From Labyrinthula sp. Ha (Eukaryota > Sar > Bigyra > Labyrinthulida > Labyrinthulaceae), in contig JAALGZ010000061.1 in NCBI GenBank assembly GCA_015227615.1, positions 89,398 to 153,397 of the forward strand: DNA of 64,000 bases, read 5' to 3'. Made by a program: the position numbers and the translations under genes. Positions 22,906 through 35,257 of this stretch are shown piece after piece. The notes under the pieces are model-generated. The model was given only the letters and a program-made list of their open reading frames with translations, searched no databases and was not told the DNA's origin. Position 1 is the first letter of the stretch. Each line of letters opens with the position of its first letter.

Positions 22906-25650
22906 TTACTTCCATTAGCAGGTGTTTTTGTTCAGCATGTTCACTCTGGTTCAAATAACATCTTGTTTCTTAGTGAATCTTGAGTTTGGTTTCCCAAAGC
23001 CAAACCAAGAATTGAAAGAAAACAACAATCACCACTGTGAATGTCAATTAAATACCAGTTGAGGTGATCCAGTAGTCCAAATGCAATATGATATACATCC
23101 AGATGATTATTTATGTATTATTAGATGTTTTCCGGTGTTATTTCACCAAGATTTGTATTTCCAGCCATATATTTTTCTTTCAACGTAGTTCTGTATACAT
23201 CCAATCTCCAAAAGGTCCATTATGAATCCAACGGAAAATATCTACTCCGCTTATTGACATTCACATTGCTTATTTTTTATTCAAGTGAGACTTATTGTTT
23301 AGGTTTTGGCACGTTCTGGCCAAGGCATTGCGAACCAGATTATTTCCATGCTAACATTTTCTCGATGTTTCATCCAGGCTTCAGTGGACCACTCATTGTT
23401 TGGTTACCACAGCTCCAGATTAAATGTTGGTATTGGAGAGATTTACCTTGCTAACATTGTATCTTGATTTTTTTTCTTTGCAGCTGCCTGGTGCTTTCCC
23501 TCGGTGTACAGAGAATTTGAAGCCAGTTGGGGTGTTCGATGATAGGATAGAGCATTCAACTCTCATTCCGGGTGGTGTGGTGGGATGAGTGAGACAAGGT
23601 TTCTTTGGTTCGGAGCACTGCTAGTGGACGGGGGTTCACTGTGCTGATTTCCAGGCTAAGTTGAGAATCTATATGGTTGAAATTTAGCTTGAAAGTTTAT
23701 GGCCAGGAGGCACTGGTTTGTCGTGTTGTTCCAGATGCTCTACAACCGAGCTTTATTGTAGTGCTTGTCACAGTGATTATTGTTTCTTTCACGGCTTGAA
23801 GTTATATGCCTTCTCAATTCTTTCTTTCCTTAATTTTTTCTTCCTTTTGTTGTGCTAATGGTTTACAATCTCTGTTGTATTTGGGAGCAATATTTTTTCT
23901 AAAACTCTTCCATTTCTATTATTTCTTGGAGATCTCTGTGCTTGTTGCTAGTGTCTTTCCATTTTCTCTTCGCCTAATAGTTTTCATCACCTTTAATAAT
24001 TATTAATCTCTTCTTGTTCAATATATTCTCTACATCACCTCGCAATATTTTTTGCTACTTTCCCATATTATCTGACTGGTAGTCCACTGTGTGTTGTATG
24101 CGCGGTTTCTAAAACACGTTTTCTGTTGTTTCTTGACTAGATCTTAACAGCTAGGATATTTTCGCTCACTCTGTATATGTTAGTTACGTTTCAAAAGGCC
24201 TTCCGATGCATAAATAATACTACATCAGTGAGGTTAGAGTTTTTCTGACGTAAACCACCTTTTTTTATTATGCTTGGCATATTTGTTTTCTTTGTCGAGT
24301 CTTTCGATACCTTTATATCCAACTACTCGAAGTAAAATAAGTAGGGACAAGAATATGTATTGAGCTTTACTATTGTAGAGAGTTTATATTGAACAAGATC
24401 ATCTAAATTGAATGATAGTTCGTACACGCTCACTTTTTGTCAGCTCACAAGATCTGGGAGTCACTGGAGGCGGGGATATAATTTAACCTTAGATTCATGA
24501 AACAACTTGTGCCATCTATTATTTATCTAAAACTTTTTGAATTGTTCTTAATTTTGAATTTTTGGAACAAAAAGTATTTTGCCAAAATCTATTTGTATAA
24601 TATTGATTATTAAAAAATCTAGTTGTTGAATACAATAAACATTGATACAAAATATGACATACTTTAGTTTCATTATATCGATTGATCCCTTACAAAAAGC
24701 TCAAAAACTTGAGCTTCTAAAATAGATAAGTTAAAAAGAAAAGAAATTTTGGCTACATATAAGTGATAATTTAACCCTTAGCTTATGCGATGATAGCTAA
24801 AGGTATAGAATTAGTATAGTGTCGTATTACTAAGCTTTAAGTTGATTAGAAATATAAAAGAGGAATAAGAATTCGGTTGCACAAATTGACCATATTCTGA
24901 TTCTATAAATTGTTAAAATATAAATGGAGAGAATATAGTTAAGCAAAGTTCGTTATAGCTATTATTTACACAGAATATAAGGTACATCTAGTTTCTATTG
25001 TTATTTGACTTGATATCCCTGGGACTATTCCTAGATATTATTACTTTGATGTTATGAAAAGGTTATGGTAATCTAAATAAAATGATTTTTTTAAATTTTA
25101 TGATGAAGCTAAACTAGTTGCGTTAAGTCCATTATACACATTTTCAAGAAACTCCAGCATAACAAGATAAAAGTTATTCTAAGAGCAAGTATGTAAGGAA
25201 GTATTTAAAAAACTAGAATCAATTTGAGGAACAAGCACCCTAATTGATATAACCTGGTTAAAAACAAAAAACCCTAAAATTTATACATCCTTCATGAGTA
25301 AAACTCTGGTAAGAGTTAATTCGCTTGCTAAGTTCACTATTGTGATATTCAATATTTTCAATCAAAATTTGAATTCGGGATTTCATCATGTTTTCAGACT
25401 TTTCAAGAGATATAAATTTGCAAGAAATTAAACATTAAAATGTTTCAGGTTCAAAAACAAAGGATTAGAACTCCGTTTAATGTTACTGAAATCATTGGAG
25501 GTACTTTTCTCCGATAATAAACCAAACTTTATTCCGTACGGCTGGATCTGTATTGATATGCGCATAAATCTTATCTCACAATGTTGAAACTAGTGCAAAA
25601 TGATTTTATTATATTAGTATTTGAGTAATAATTAATTTTATACTTAGAAA

Positions 25651-28600
25651 AACACTAACTTAACATTATTAAGAAGTTAAATAATATATAAAAGGTACAT
25701 AAATTAGATTAACACACGAGATACGTGATAAGACTATTTTTTTAAAGTAACAATTCCTGTTAGCCTCTTACACCAAATTATTTTGTTACAAAACAGGAAA
25801 GAAAATAAAAAAAACAAAAGCCTAGTAACAATATAAACAAGTACGTTAAAATAAATCAACTCTTATAGAACTTTTTGAAAGAAATAAAAACATATTCTGG
25901 TAATATCTAGAATATGCCTATATCGAATATACAATTCTGTGATGGGTTTCCAATACGAGTCATATTCGGTTGTCACTGGTGCATTTCAATTTCATTTCTG
26001 AACCATATATTGTAATTTATTCATAGAAAATATTATTAGCAGAACTATTACTAAGGAAAAATATGAAAATTCAAACGATAAAATCAAAAACTTTGATATT
26101 TGCTATTTTTTAATTCTTGCTATTAGCTAAATGATATTTGGCATGTAAAATTCAGGGATCATATACTCCTAGATATTGTTTAAAAATTCAATTGTTAATT
26201 TTATTGCGTCTAAGACTATAAAGGTTCGGGGAAATGGTAAAACTAGATAAAAGCGGCAAAAGGGGGATAAACTTGATGAACCATGTTTCTGGCTATTAAT
26301 TTTATATTCAAATCGCAGGTACCCTTTGAAACTCCATATATGAAAAAAAAAACAGAAATTGAAAAAAAAATAAACCAATTTTTCATTTATTTTAGCTCTG
26401 AAACTTTGTTTTGTACAATATAGTTTCTTAATAAGAATTAGACCTTTAAACTGTAAATGTGATATTTCTACCTTTAAATAGTATTAATCACCTGATTTTT
26501 AGACATCTTAGCAGAGATTTATTTAATTTTTACTGCTTCATAATTTATATATACGTAAAACAAGTTCATTTATACTACTTTAGATGTTAAAGTAAGCTAT
26601 TTAATCAAAGCTAGTCAACATATTCATAGGAGGGGAAAGTCTACAATAAAGTCCCACTACCATCTACTTACTTTTCTTAAACTAATTGATAACTAAAATC
26701 TCGCTTAGACTTTTTTCAGTGATAATCTGTTATTTGGTTTCATTTTATGCCCTAGAAACCTTTTTTAACATTGGTAACTGAGTGAGTGTGCAAAATGCGC
26801 ATAGGCATCATAACTACAAAATAGTGGTTCTAGCTGAATGCACAGTGCTCTTCAGAGACAAGAGAGATATGAGTTAGTAAGAAAATAACACACATACTTT
26901 GACTTTCCAATGAGAGAGAACTTGGATAAGCTTATTCTATCGGGAGTTAAAACGATCGGAAAGAATTGTAAGGGTTACAAAGTGTTAGAAAGTACTGATA
27001 TTGTCATATTGTCAAGAAAAAATGAACCATATGTCGAGATTTCTAAATTTGGATCGCGATAATAATAAAATAAGATTAAAATTCTCAAGAAGGTTTCAAT
27101 ATTGATCAACGGAAATTCATAATCCTTGGTATTTAATTTTATATATCAGGATAGCAGTAAAATTCTACCCCTAGTAATGACAAAGATGCAATGATTGACG
27201 CATTAAATTGTATTTTAACTTTTAAGAAGGCTTAATAAACCTGGTATATATATCAATGAAGAGGAGATTATAGAGGTGCATTCTAAATTTACACCTAAGC
27301 AAAACTCTTGTGACCATAGCACTATATCTCTAAAGAAAACTTTGCAACTCAGAACATCCTGATTAATTATTTTCTATTAAAGTTCACTTAATTTCATCTG
27401 GATGTAGCGAAAATAATTACTGTATTCACTGTTAATGAATTACCAAGTAAAAATAATCCCATTTTCCCCTGAGTTCTTACTATTATCCTATGATAGTTAA
27501 ACTCTTAAAAAATAAAGTGATCAAAGTACCAAATTCACTCCTTTAAGCATACAACGCGGGTCTTTTCCCTACCCTTTATGGTCCTACAAAAATGTGGTTA
27601 TATTTTTTAACCTTAGTTATTTATTATGTTCTAGATAATTCTTGGTTTTAAGGACTTAATAATTTATAATTCCATAAATTCATTGAAAACAAAACTATGA
27701 TTTACAGATTCATGAAAATATTTAGTATAGATTTATAATCATCTGACTACATTTGAAATATTGGGGGAATTTATAATATGGAACCTTACGTTATGCTTAG
27801 ATCTTAAGTTTATCGAAATATATCTACAAAATATATGTAATATATTAATGCACGCCGGGGTTGTTGGTACGCCTTTGAGAAAGTTTACTCAGAATGGTAT
27901 ATATTTAAAGTTCATCAAATACCTCATCAAATTTTATGCTGGCGGCAGCTATTCTTACTTATCTAAATTTCTTGTATGCCACCATTATAAATGAGATAGT
28001 TATAAACTGCAAGTATTTGATAAAATCACTAAATTTTCTGAATTGGACCTCAATAGAAAATTACAGGATTGTATGACTTATTTAAATGCCCGTAAAATCC
28101 TTCCTATTAGAATCCAAACTGCATCTAAGAGCATATAAAACCCGCTCCCTCAAGCTTTTGTGGAACTATATCATTAGTTAGTTCGGTATCTCTGTTTCAT
28201 GTGTATCCCAACCACAACAAAGGAATAGATAGTGTGGAAACAACTTTGTAAGCATAGCTATAGATGACTTTGAGTCTTTTAAAGTCACTTCTTTGAATAA
28301 TTCCTAATATTTTTAATATAGTAATCTCTTTGCAAAATATGATCAAATACCACTGTCGATTTAAGTTTGAACTTTTGTATCTACATCCACTACAATTTAA
28401 AATTTTGCTAGCAGATATCATGCTAAACAATATGAACCTTTATTTTTTATGTTACCGAATACATTTATGACTATCCTTGATAAAATCTCTTGATAACGTA
28501 TTTTCATATAGACTCTCGTTTGATGAAAATAACAACAACCTTCCAGTTGGAACTACACCATCAACTCGCCATTATACATTTCATTCTGGAAGATTATGAA

Positions 28601-31600
28601 ATTGTTTGACTCAGATATATATGTGGTTTTTGATTTTTCCAAAAATATACTGGGATCTCGGAAATCTAAATTATGATAAACAAATGCGTTGCTTTTATTA
28701 AAGATATTGATGGTTTCTAGATTATTCTCTATAGTATCAAAAAGAGTATATATAGTAGTTTTTCTTTAAAAAGCAACTATTATTAGACAGTTTCAATATT
28801 TCTAATTTATCTTTGGATAATTATTATTGTTACATACTAGTTTTCAGAATTCAATATAGGAGTAGTACACATGGAGTATATATCTATACTGTTATAGTCT
28901 TCTTATTTATACATTACTATTTTAGTCTTTTTTTTTCTTTTCTTAGCTTCTTTGATTCTCAGCAGTCCACCATTGGAAGTAATAAACAAGATAATATTTG
29001 AAGCCTACCGGTTAATCTTCAGACAAAATATGAATCTTAAACCTGGATATTTAAACTCTGTATTTTATCAGGATTCATACGTGATATTTTTAAAAGTTCT
29101 GAAACCCCTTAGAAACTAATTATACCTGTATCTAGATACCCCGCATGTTCCTGTTTACTTAATTATTGATATATCAAGACCATTCTTTCTATACCTATTG
29201 GCAACGGTCATTATATATGTTTGTGTCTTACATTTGATGCATATTTTACAAACTTGAGAATACGTATTCAGCTCAGTTTGGTTTTCAAGAAGTTTTTCTA
29301 CTTATTTTGCTGTAAGCGCAACTCAAATTATACTCCCCAGTCATAGCTCTTGTAGTCTTCGCATTCATGTTTCATTTTCTGGCACTATCACAATAACTAC
29401 AATTTGAATTATATAAGTTATTGACTCGACCCGAATAGAAAGTTATATATATATATATATATATATTTATAAATATGGCCCTTAATCATTTAAAATTGAT
29501 TTCCATGTGCTAGGCAGGTCATATCCGATTTAATTTTATTGGTTAAACATTCTGTTCTAAGTTGGTACTACTTTTAAAGACAGATTATTCTAAATATCTA
29601 GATTAAGTTTTAACATAGTTAAAATTGCTTCTACTATGTGTTAACTTTAATTTATGCTATTATCTGAGAAAATATTTTAAAAACATGGTTAATTAGAAAT
29701 TCTTACCTTCTTTTTAGTATGCCAACAAAAATGGTTCTTGTTAGTAGATTTGACTTTTGCAAATATTTATTTATTGTTTGTTCTCCAATAAATTGTAGTG
29801 AAGAACTTTCAATGTCAAATAATTTTAAATTATTCTTTCATGTAATAACCCACAGATGTCACTAATATTATTTTCGATTTTATAGCCCTCAACTATTATA
29901 ATAAGCACAATTAGCAAGGGCTCCATAGTTTTTAATTTTGTATCGACTATTTCAAAGAACCTATGATGAAGTAAAAAGCTAGAATACTACTTGATTAAAC
30001 TGCAAAATTTATTTTCACCTATAACACACACATGCTACGAGCGCTACTCCATGTTACTTAGTTTAAATAAAAAATTATTTTTTTTTTATATTCAAAATAA
30101 ATTAATACTGTAGTTTAATTTTTCTGAAAAAAAGACCCAACAATACTTGGGGGTGTTAATCATAATTTATAATGCTCTCTTTTTATTGTGATACTCTTAT
30201 CTTCTGGTATACTGATTCCTTAATTTATTGCTTACGGTGCACTAAATTCCAAAAGCTTTTTCCAGAGTAATATATTATACTAAAAGTTTCAAAGAACTTT
30301 AAACATTTATCTAAATCAATGGCACATTTTACACTATCTGAAGGGTATCTTAGAAGGTTTATTGATCATATTATGTAATTTTCTGATATCTTAATCGACA
30401 TACTCATGGACTGTCATTGAGTTATAAATTTCATTCCCGTCACTTTATTTTGATGATTTTAGTCCCTAGCACATTTGTTCTCAGCTTTTAAACCTATCTC
30501 TTTTATACAGAGATCACAGAATATTTTCGCGGAAGTTACCTAAAACTTATTATTACTATTAAAAACTTTCATTGTCATGTGTGGTTTCCAAACAACTCCA
30601 ATACATATTTTATATTTAATGATAATTTTTTAGCACATTTATATGACGAAGAAGTGAAACATTTAGCATTGTCCCATAATTAGTTGTTGCCATAATCTCA
30701 TTGGTTTATTTTAATAATTTGGTTTTTATTTACGATCAATGTCGTTCGAAGAATGAAAATATTGGTATTTAGCGGAGAATAGACGAAAAATATACAATAA
30801 AAAACCCACATTCGGGCATCTGATTTAGAAAGAGTAATTTATTTTTAATAACTACGATCAAATTTTACAATATTTTGGATATTGTGTTATTTTTTTAGAA
30901 AGCTAGCTCTAGATTTCATTTTATATAGATCCACTAATTCTGGCTGTACAACTTATTTAATAAATTAAATTAGTAAATTGAGAATAGAATTTCTGACAAA
31001 TGCTAATTAATGGAAATTTAAAACTAGAACTCTGTGTTGCGGAATGTATACAGGAACTATTCCACGAGCTCTGTATGAAACTCTTTTTTTTACATCGGCT
31101 GAATATTTAGTTTTGCGTGCTCAAGGTTCCTAATATAATTAGTTGTATGCATAATGTACTCTAATTACTTAATTATTTTGACCTCACATAAAGTAACAAT
31201 AAAAAACGGCAAGTATATAATTTATAATGAGCTCATATTCCTCACACCTCCAAGCTTTAAAACTATAGTTAGATGAAACGACTTTTCCCTTGGTCTAGCG
31301 TAATATGAGTTTTCATATTTTACATAACACAGTACTAGTAACATAACTTAATATAAATGGCTCTCTTTCTTTCCAAAAATATGTTCATATCACCCAGAAC
31401 ACTCTGTATTATCTGAATTGGGCAGTAGAATTTCCTTAAATGTTATAACTAATTGTAGCTTGTTAATTGTGTCCACATGAATAAAAATGGTTATACTAAA
31501 AACATAATTCCGACGCTATGGCTTCTGTGTAAGAACTTCTAACAAAGTCAAGTATTTATATTGTGAATACTGGTTGGATTAAGTCAATTGTGCAAAAACT

Positions 31601-34316
31601 AGCTCAAATTTATTAATACTCGCCAATGATTCTAGTTGGATGAAGTAAAAGAAGATCACAAAAAGTATATGTGTTGAGAAGTACTCAGTTTAGGAAGAAC
31701 TACTTTATATTTGCAGAAGAATTCCCCCCTAGTTATAGAAAACAATTTTTTATTGCATAACTTTTTTCTTCACACCAGTTCCCGGTCGAGAATTTATTAA
31801 TTAAGGGAATATTCGATGACAAAGAAACATTAATTATTGCTAAAATGTTTATTCAAACTTTTATGAGTTGAAATCCTCATTGATGATTAGATATAGGTTA
31901 AGATTTGTTGGAACTTAGTCAAAGACATTATGAACATCTACCTGTACTTGTGTATGAAACAACGCTTTGTATAAAGTAGAAGACATTATTAGAGCACTCG
32001 GTTAAGCATACAGAATTTTTTGATTTAAGAAAAACAATTAATTTTTTGTAACAAAAATTGTGTTTAAAGAGGATTATTATCAGTACATTTTTATTTCTCC
32101 GGTACCTTTGCTATATCTAGATTAGAAAAAAAAATCAAGTATTATACTTCTTTACCATTATTAGATAGATAATTTAGGAGCAATATCTACAAGAAATACA
32201 CGAATGCTATTTCCGAATCGATTTTGCCCATGTATTCATTTTCTATCCTAAGCACAGCATAGCAAAGCCATATATCACGCTCTTATTAACGCATATTTTA
32301 CTTTTGAAGCTTCTTGAATTCATTTTGGTAGCCGTTGGTTTTTTGATGAAACTAAGTGGTAAGAAGCAAACATACTTTCAGCTATATGCTTTTCGATATG
32401 GAGATTATTATTTGGAACTAAATAGAGTCGTGTATAATTTGTACCTAGTTCTACTAACATGAACCCATTATTGATGAGTTGGAAACGAAATGGGGATGCA
32501 GTTATTGCTCCACTAAAAAATGTAGCTGAGGGGCTAACACACAGTCCTTCTGATCATGTTAGAACTTAAAAGAAACAAGGTTTCATCACTCACTATTCAG
32601 TAGCTACCGCTCAACACAACGGAGCTTCCTATTTCTTTACTAAGTGGTTACGATTGTTTGTTGCGTTATTCCGACAAAATTACATTTTGCACCATTTAGC
32701 AAACCGAGGCTTCAGCCGCCGCAGAGACAGAATTAAGCCAAATTTTCTGAATTGTCACATCTTAAGCTCGAATATATTCATAGTTAGACAATTAATCAAA
32801 ATCTATAGATTATTGCACAGTGGATGTGCCCATAAATTTTTGTAGATATGCTCTATATGGATCTTTCGAGGAAGCAAACATAGTTTTTTCTTAAATTTGT
32901 ACTAATTAGATACTCTAAAACCTTGTTTAAAGTTTAGAAAAAGTACTAACTAAAAAAGTACATTTAGTTTGTCTTAAAAACTCACACAAATTGCCAAACA
33001 GCTTATATCAAAATTTTATGTGGTAAATAAATGTGAGATTATCATAATTATGATGTAAAAATTAAAGTTCACATAAAAATAATATTGGGCAATCAAAAAA
33101 AGAAAAATATTCAGCCTATGTCAGTAAATAAAAAAAAAATAACTCTACGGGAACAAGGAAATAAAAGGACATGTTGTTATATTTTTTATATATTTTATTT
33201 CAGCTTTTCTCTCTAGCCAGTATGTTATATTCTGTTGTAGTTGAAAAATAGGTTTTCAGTTTGCGTTTGAAGTTGACACAAACTTGAAATCTATCCCCAG
33301 TGGTTGCTATACTAGATATTAAGTGGGTAGGTTCCAGATAACAAACGTGGAAAATGCTGTGAATTTATATGAGTCGCCATTGTATCCCAGAGAACTGTTA
33401 CCTGTCTAAGTTGCTAGTTTCATCTGAAACCTAACTTGGGAGGTTTTTTCTGAACTATGCTACCATCTGTAACTGCTGTGTTTTCCCCATGTAGAAAAAT
33501 TGGTTTTACTTTTCCTCGATACTGGTAACGGAATATCGGCATATCGGTATGGACGCTATGTTTAGTTATCGTTTTTGAGATAACCGTTGAAGTAATAAGA
33601 AGAAGTTCTTAAGTTATAAAAATTGTGTAAAAATAAAGAGAAAGAAAAGGTTAACCCATTGTTTGACAGTTCAGATCTAGACACTGATTATAAACCACAT
33701 GTTGTTTGGTTATACATTATACTCAATACGTAAGACGTAACACACAACTTCCAAAAAATATTGGATTTTTTCGTCCCGTAGATTTTTCAAGATGGGAACT
33801 TGTGCACTTGATAACAGAACAGTAATATATATATATATATAACGTTGTAAAGAAAATAAATAATATAATTCCAGTGAACAATGTAAATAAAAGTTAGAAT
33901 CTCAACTGAAGTTCATCCTTTTCTTTTTCAATACACAATCAACTTTTAAGCGGTTCATCATTCACAGTTTTTATTAATGATGCCTATGGGAATATCACTA
34001 ATATAGTTCTAAAAAGGAAAAACCTATGTTAAATACTACACAATAAAACAAGCCGCATAGTTTTTTGGCACTGAAGCCATTTTCATATATCATGTTTTTA
34101 AATATCCTTTATAAATAAATTGTTGAACCAATTCTTCTTGAACAAAAACTAAATTTTAAAAAGCATAAGTTGTGAAAAAGAGTTCCGCTTGGCTCCAATA
34201 GAGGATTGATTATTTCTCGCCTACGTAAACTATTTCCTTTTTTAATTTTCAGGTACTAAGGCTCAGAACATCTGCTACAAAATAAACAATCTTTGCTCAA
34301 CAATAGTTTACTAGTA
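25651..34316. other. Gene-poor AT-rich spacer between the two duplicated copies
   Basis: No reading frame longer than about 80 codons looks like a protein. An (AT)n run lies at 29442-29469 and another at 33823-33841. A less AT-rich patch at about 32440-32860 contains CG-containing words absent nearby and may be a very old insert, but I could not assign it. The right end (34150-34316) has a CGCTTGGCTC-containing segment that also occurs near 22.22 kb. Confidence 0.5.
29442..29469. repeat. AT microsatellite
   Basis: Uninterrupted alternating A/T of about 26 nt. Confidence 0.85.
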
Positions 34317-35257
34317 TTGATAAATCAATATCAAAGGGTTTTAATAATACAAATTTAAAACTGAAAAGGTATTCAAGTAATCATAGATATTTAAAATTGA
34401 CATATAGTTCTTCTTAAGGAAGAAAATATTTTATCATTGTTTTCATTGAGAAGACTCGATACTTTCAAATAACTCAAGATAATAGCATTTAAGAAAATGA
34501 TTAACAAATTTGACTAAAAGCACTAATATATACAAAAAAATATTCTCTAAAGAATGATTCAAATATATTAAATAGTAGAAGCAGAAGAAGAAATTTTTTT
34601 GTCTTTAATGAATTGGGTTAAACACATTTAAAAAAATATTCAAACACAGATAATAATGTTTTTGTAAACTAAATGTTTCATTAGAAAAGTTCAAAATTGG
34701 CACCTCATAAATATTCACCAAAATATTTTTATATATTATCTAAATGAAAAATATACTGATAAATATAATATTCAATATCTCAGAAACTAAGTTTAAGGAA
34801 AGAATGCAGTCATTAAAGAATATTTCTCTTGTATTAAAGAATTATATTGTTGATAAAGTTTTCTGTAAACTAATCGCAGCACCATTTTATTCTTAATGAA
34901 AATGAGGATAAGAATAAAATACTTAAAGAGAATCTACTGCGAAACTAGATTGTCTTTTTCTCTTGAAAATCAATTGTTAAAATAGAATATTAGGTTAAAT
35001 GCTTCTATAGTTTTTCTCCTATTTATAAGTAAGATCTAGAAAAAAAAGGAAAAAACCTAAAAAGTTTTTGGAGTGCTTCAACTGAAAGCGGAAAACCCTG
35101 GATAGAATAGCTTGTCTTTAAGTTTAAGAGTGTTCGAAGTAAACAAATAATTGGAAACAGAAACGAAAAAGGAGTTAAAAGAATAATACATTCGTAAATA
35201 GCAAGTTGTATGCTATTTTTTAGTAAATAATCACTTCATATCTACATACTCAAAAAA

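Larger units (their letters stand above)
21861..25650. repeat. Segmental duplication block B (copy 1)
   Basis: It is collinear with 37893-41190. A short match at 21861-21890 is followed by about 470 nt found only here (21892-22360). Similarity then runs from 22361 to about 25650. Some tracts are near-identical, such as 22581-22680 and 24839-25000, while others have diverged strongly, as in block A. The block contains the copia remnant and otherwise AT-rich sequence without an intact gene. Confidence 0.9.

Noticed and set aside
23125-23454. 109-codon plus-strand frame in block B
   Set aside because: Not conserved as an open frame in block B', and antisense to the decayed copia pol region.
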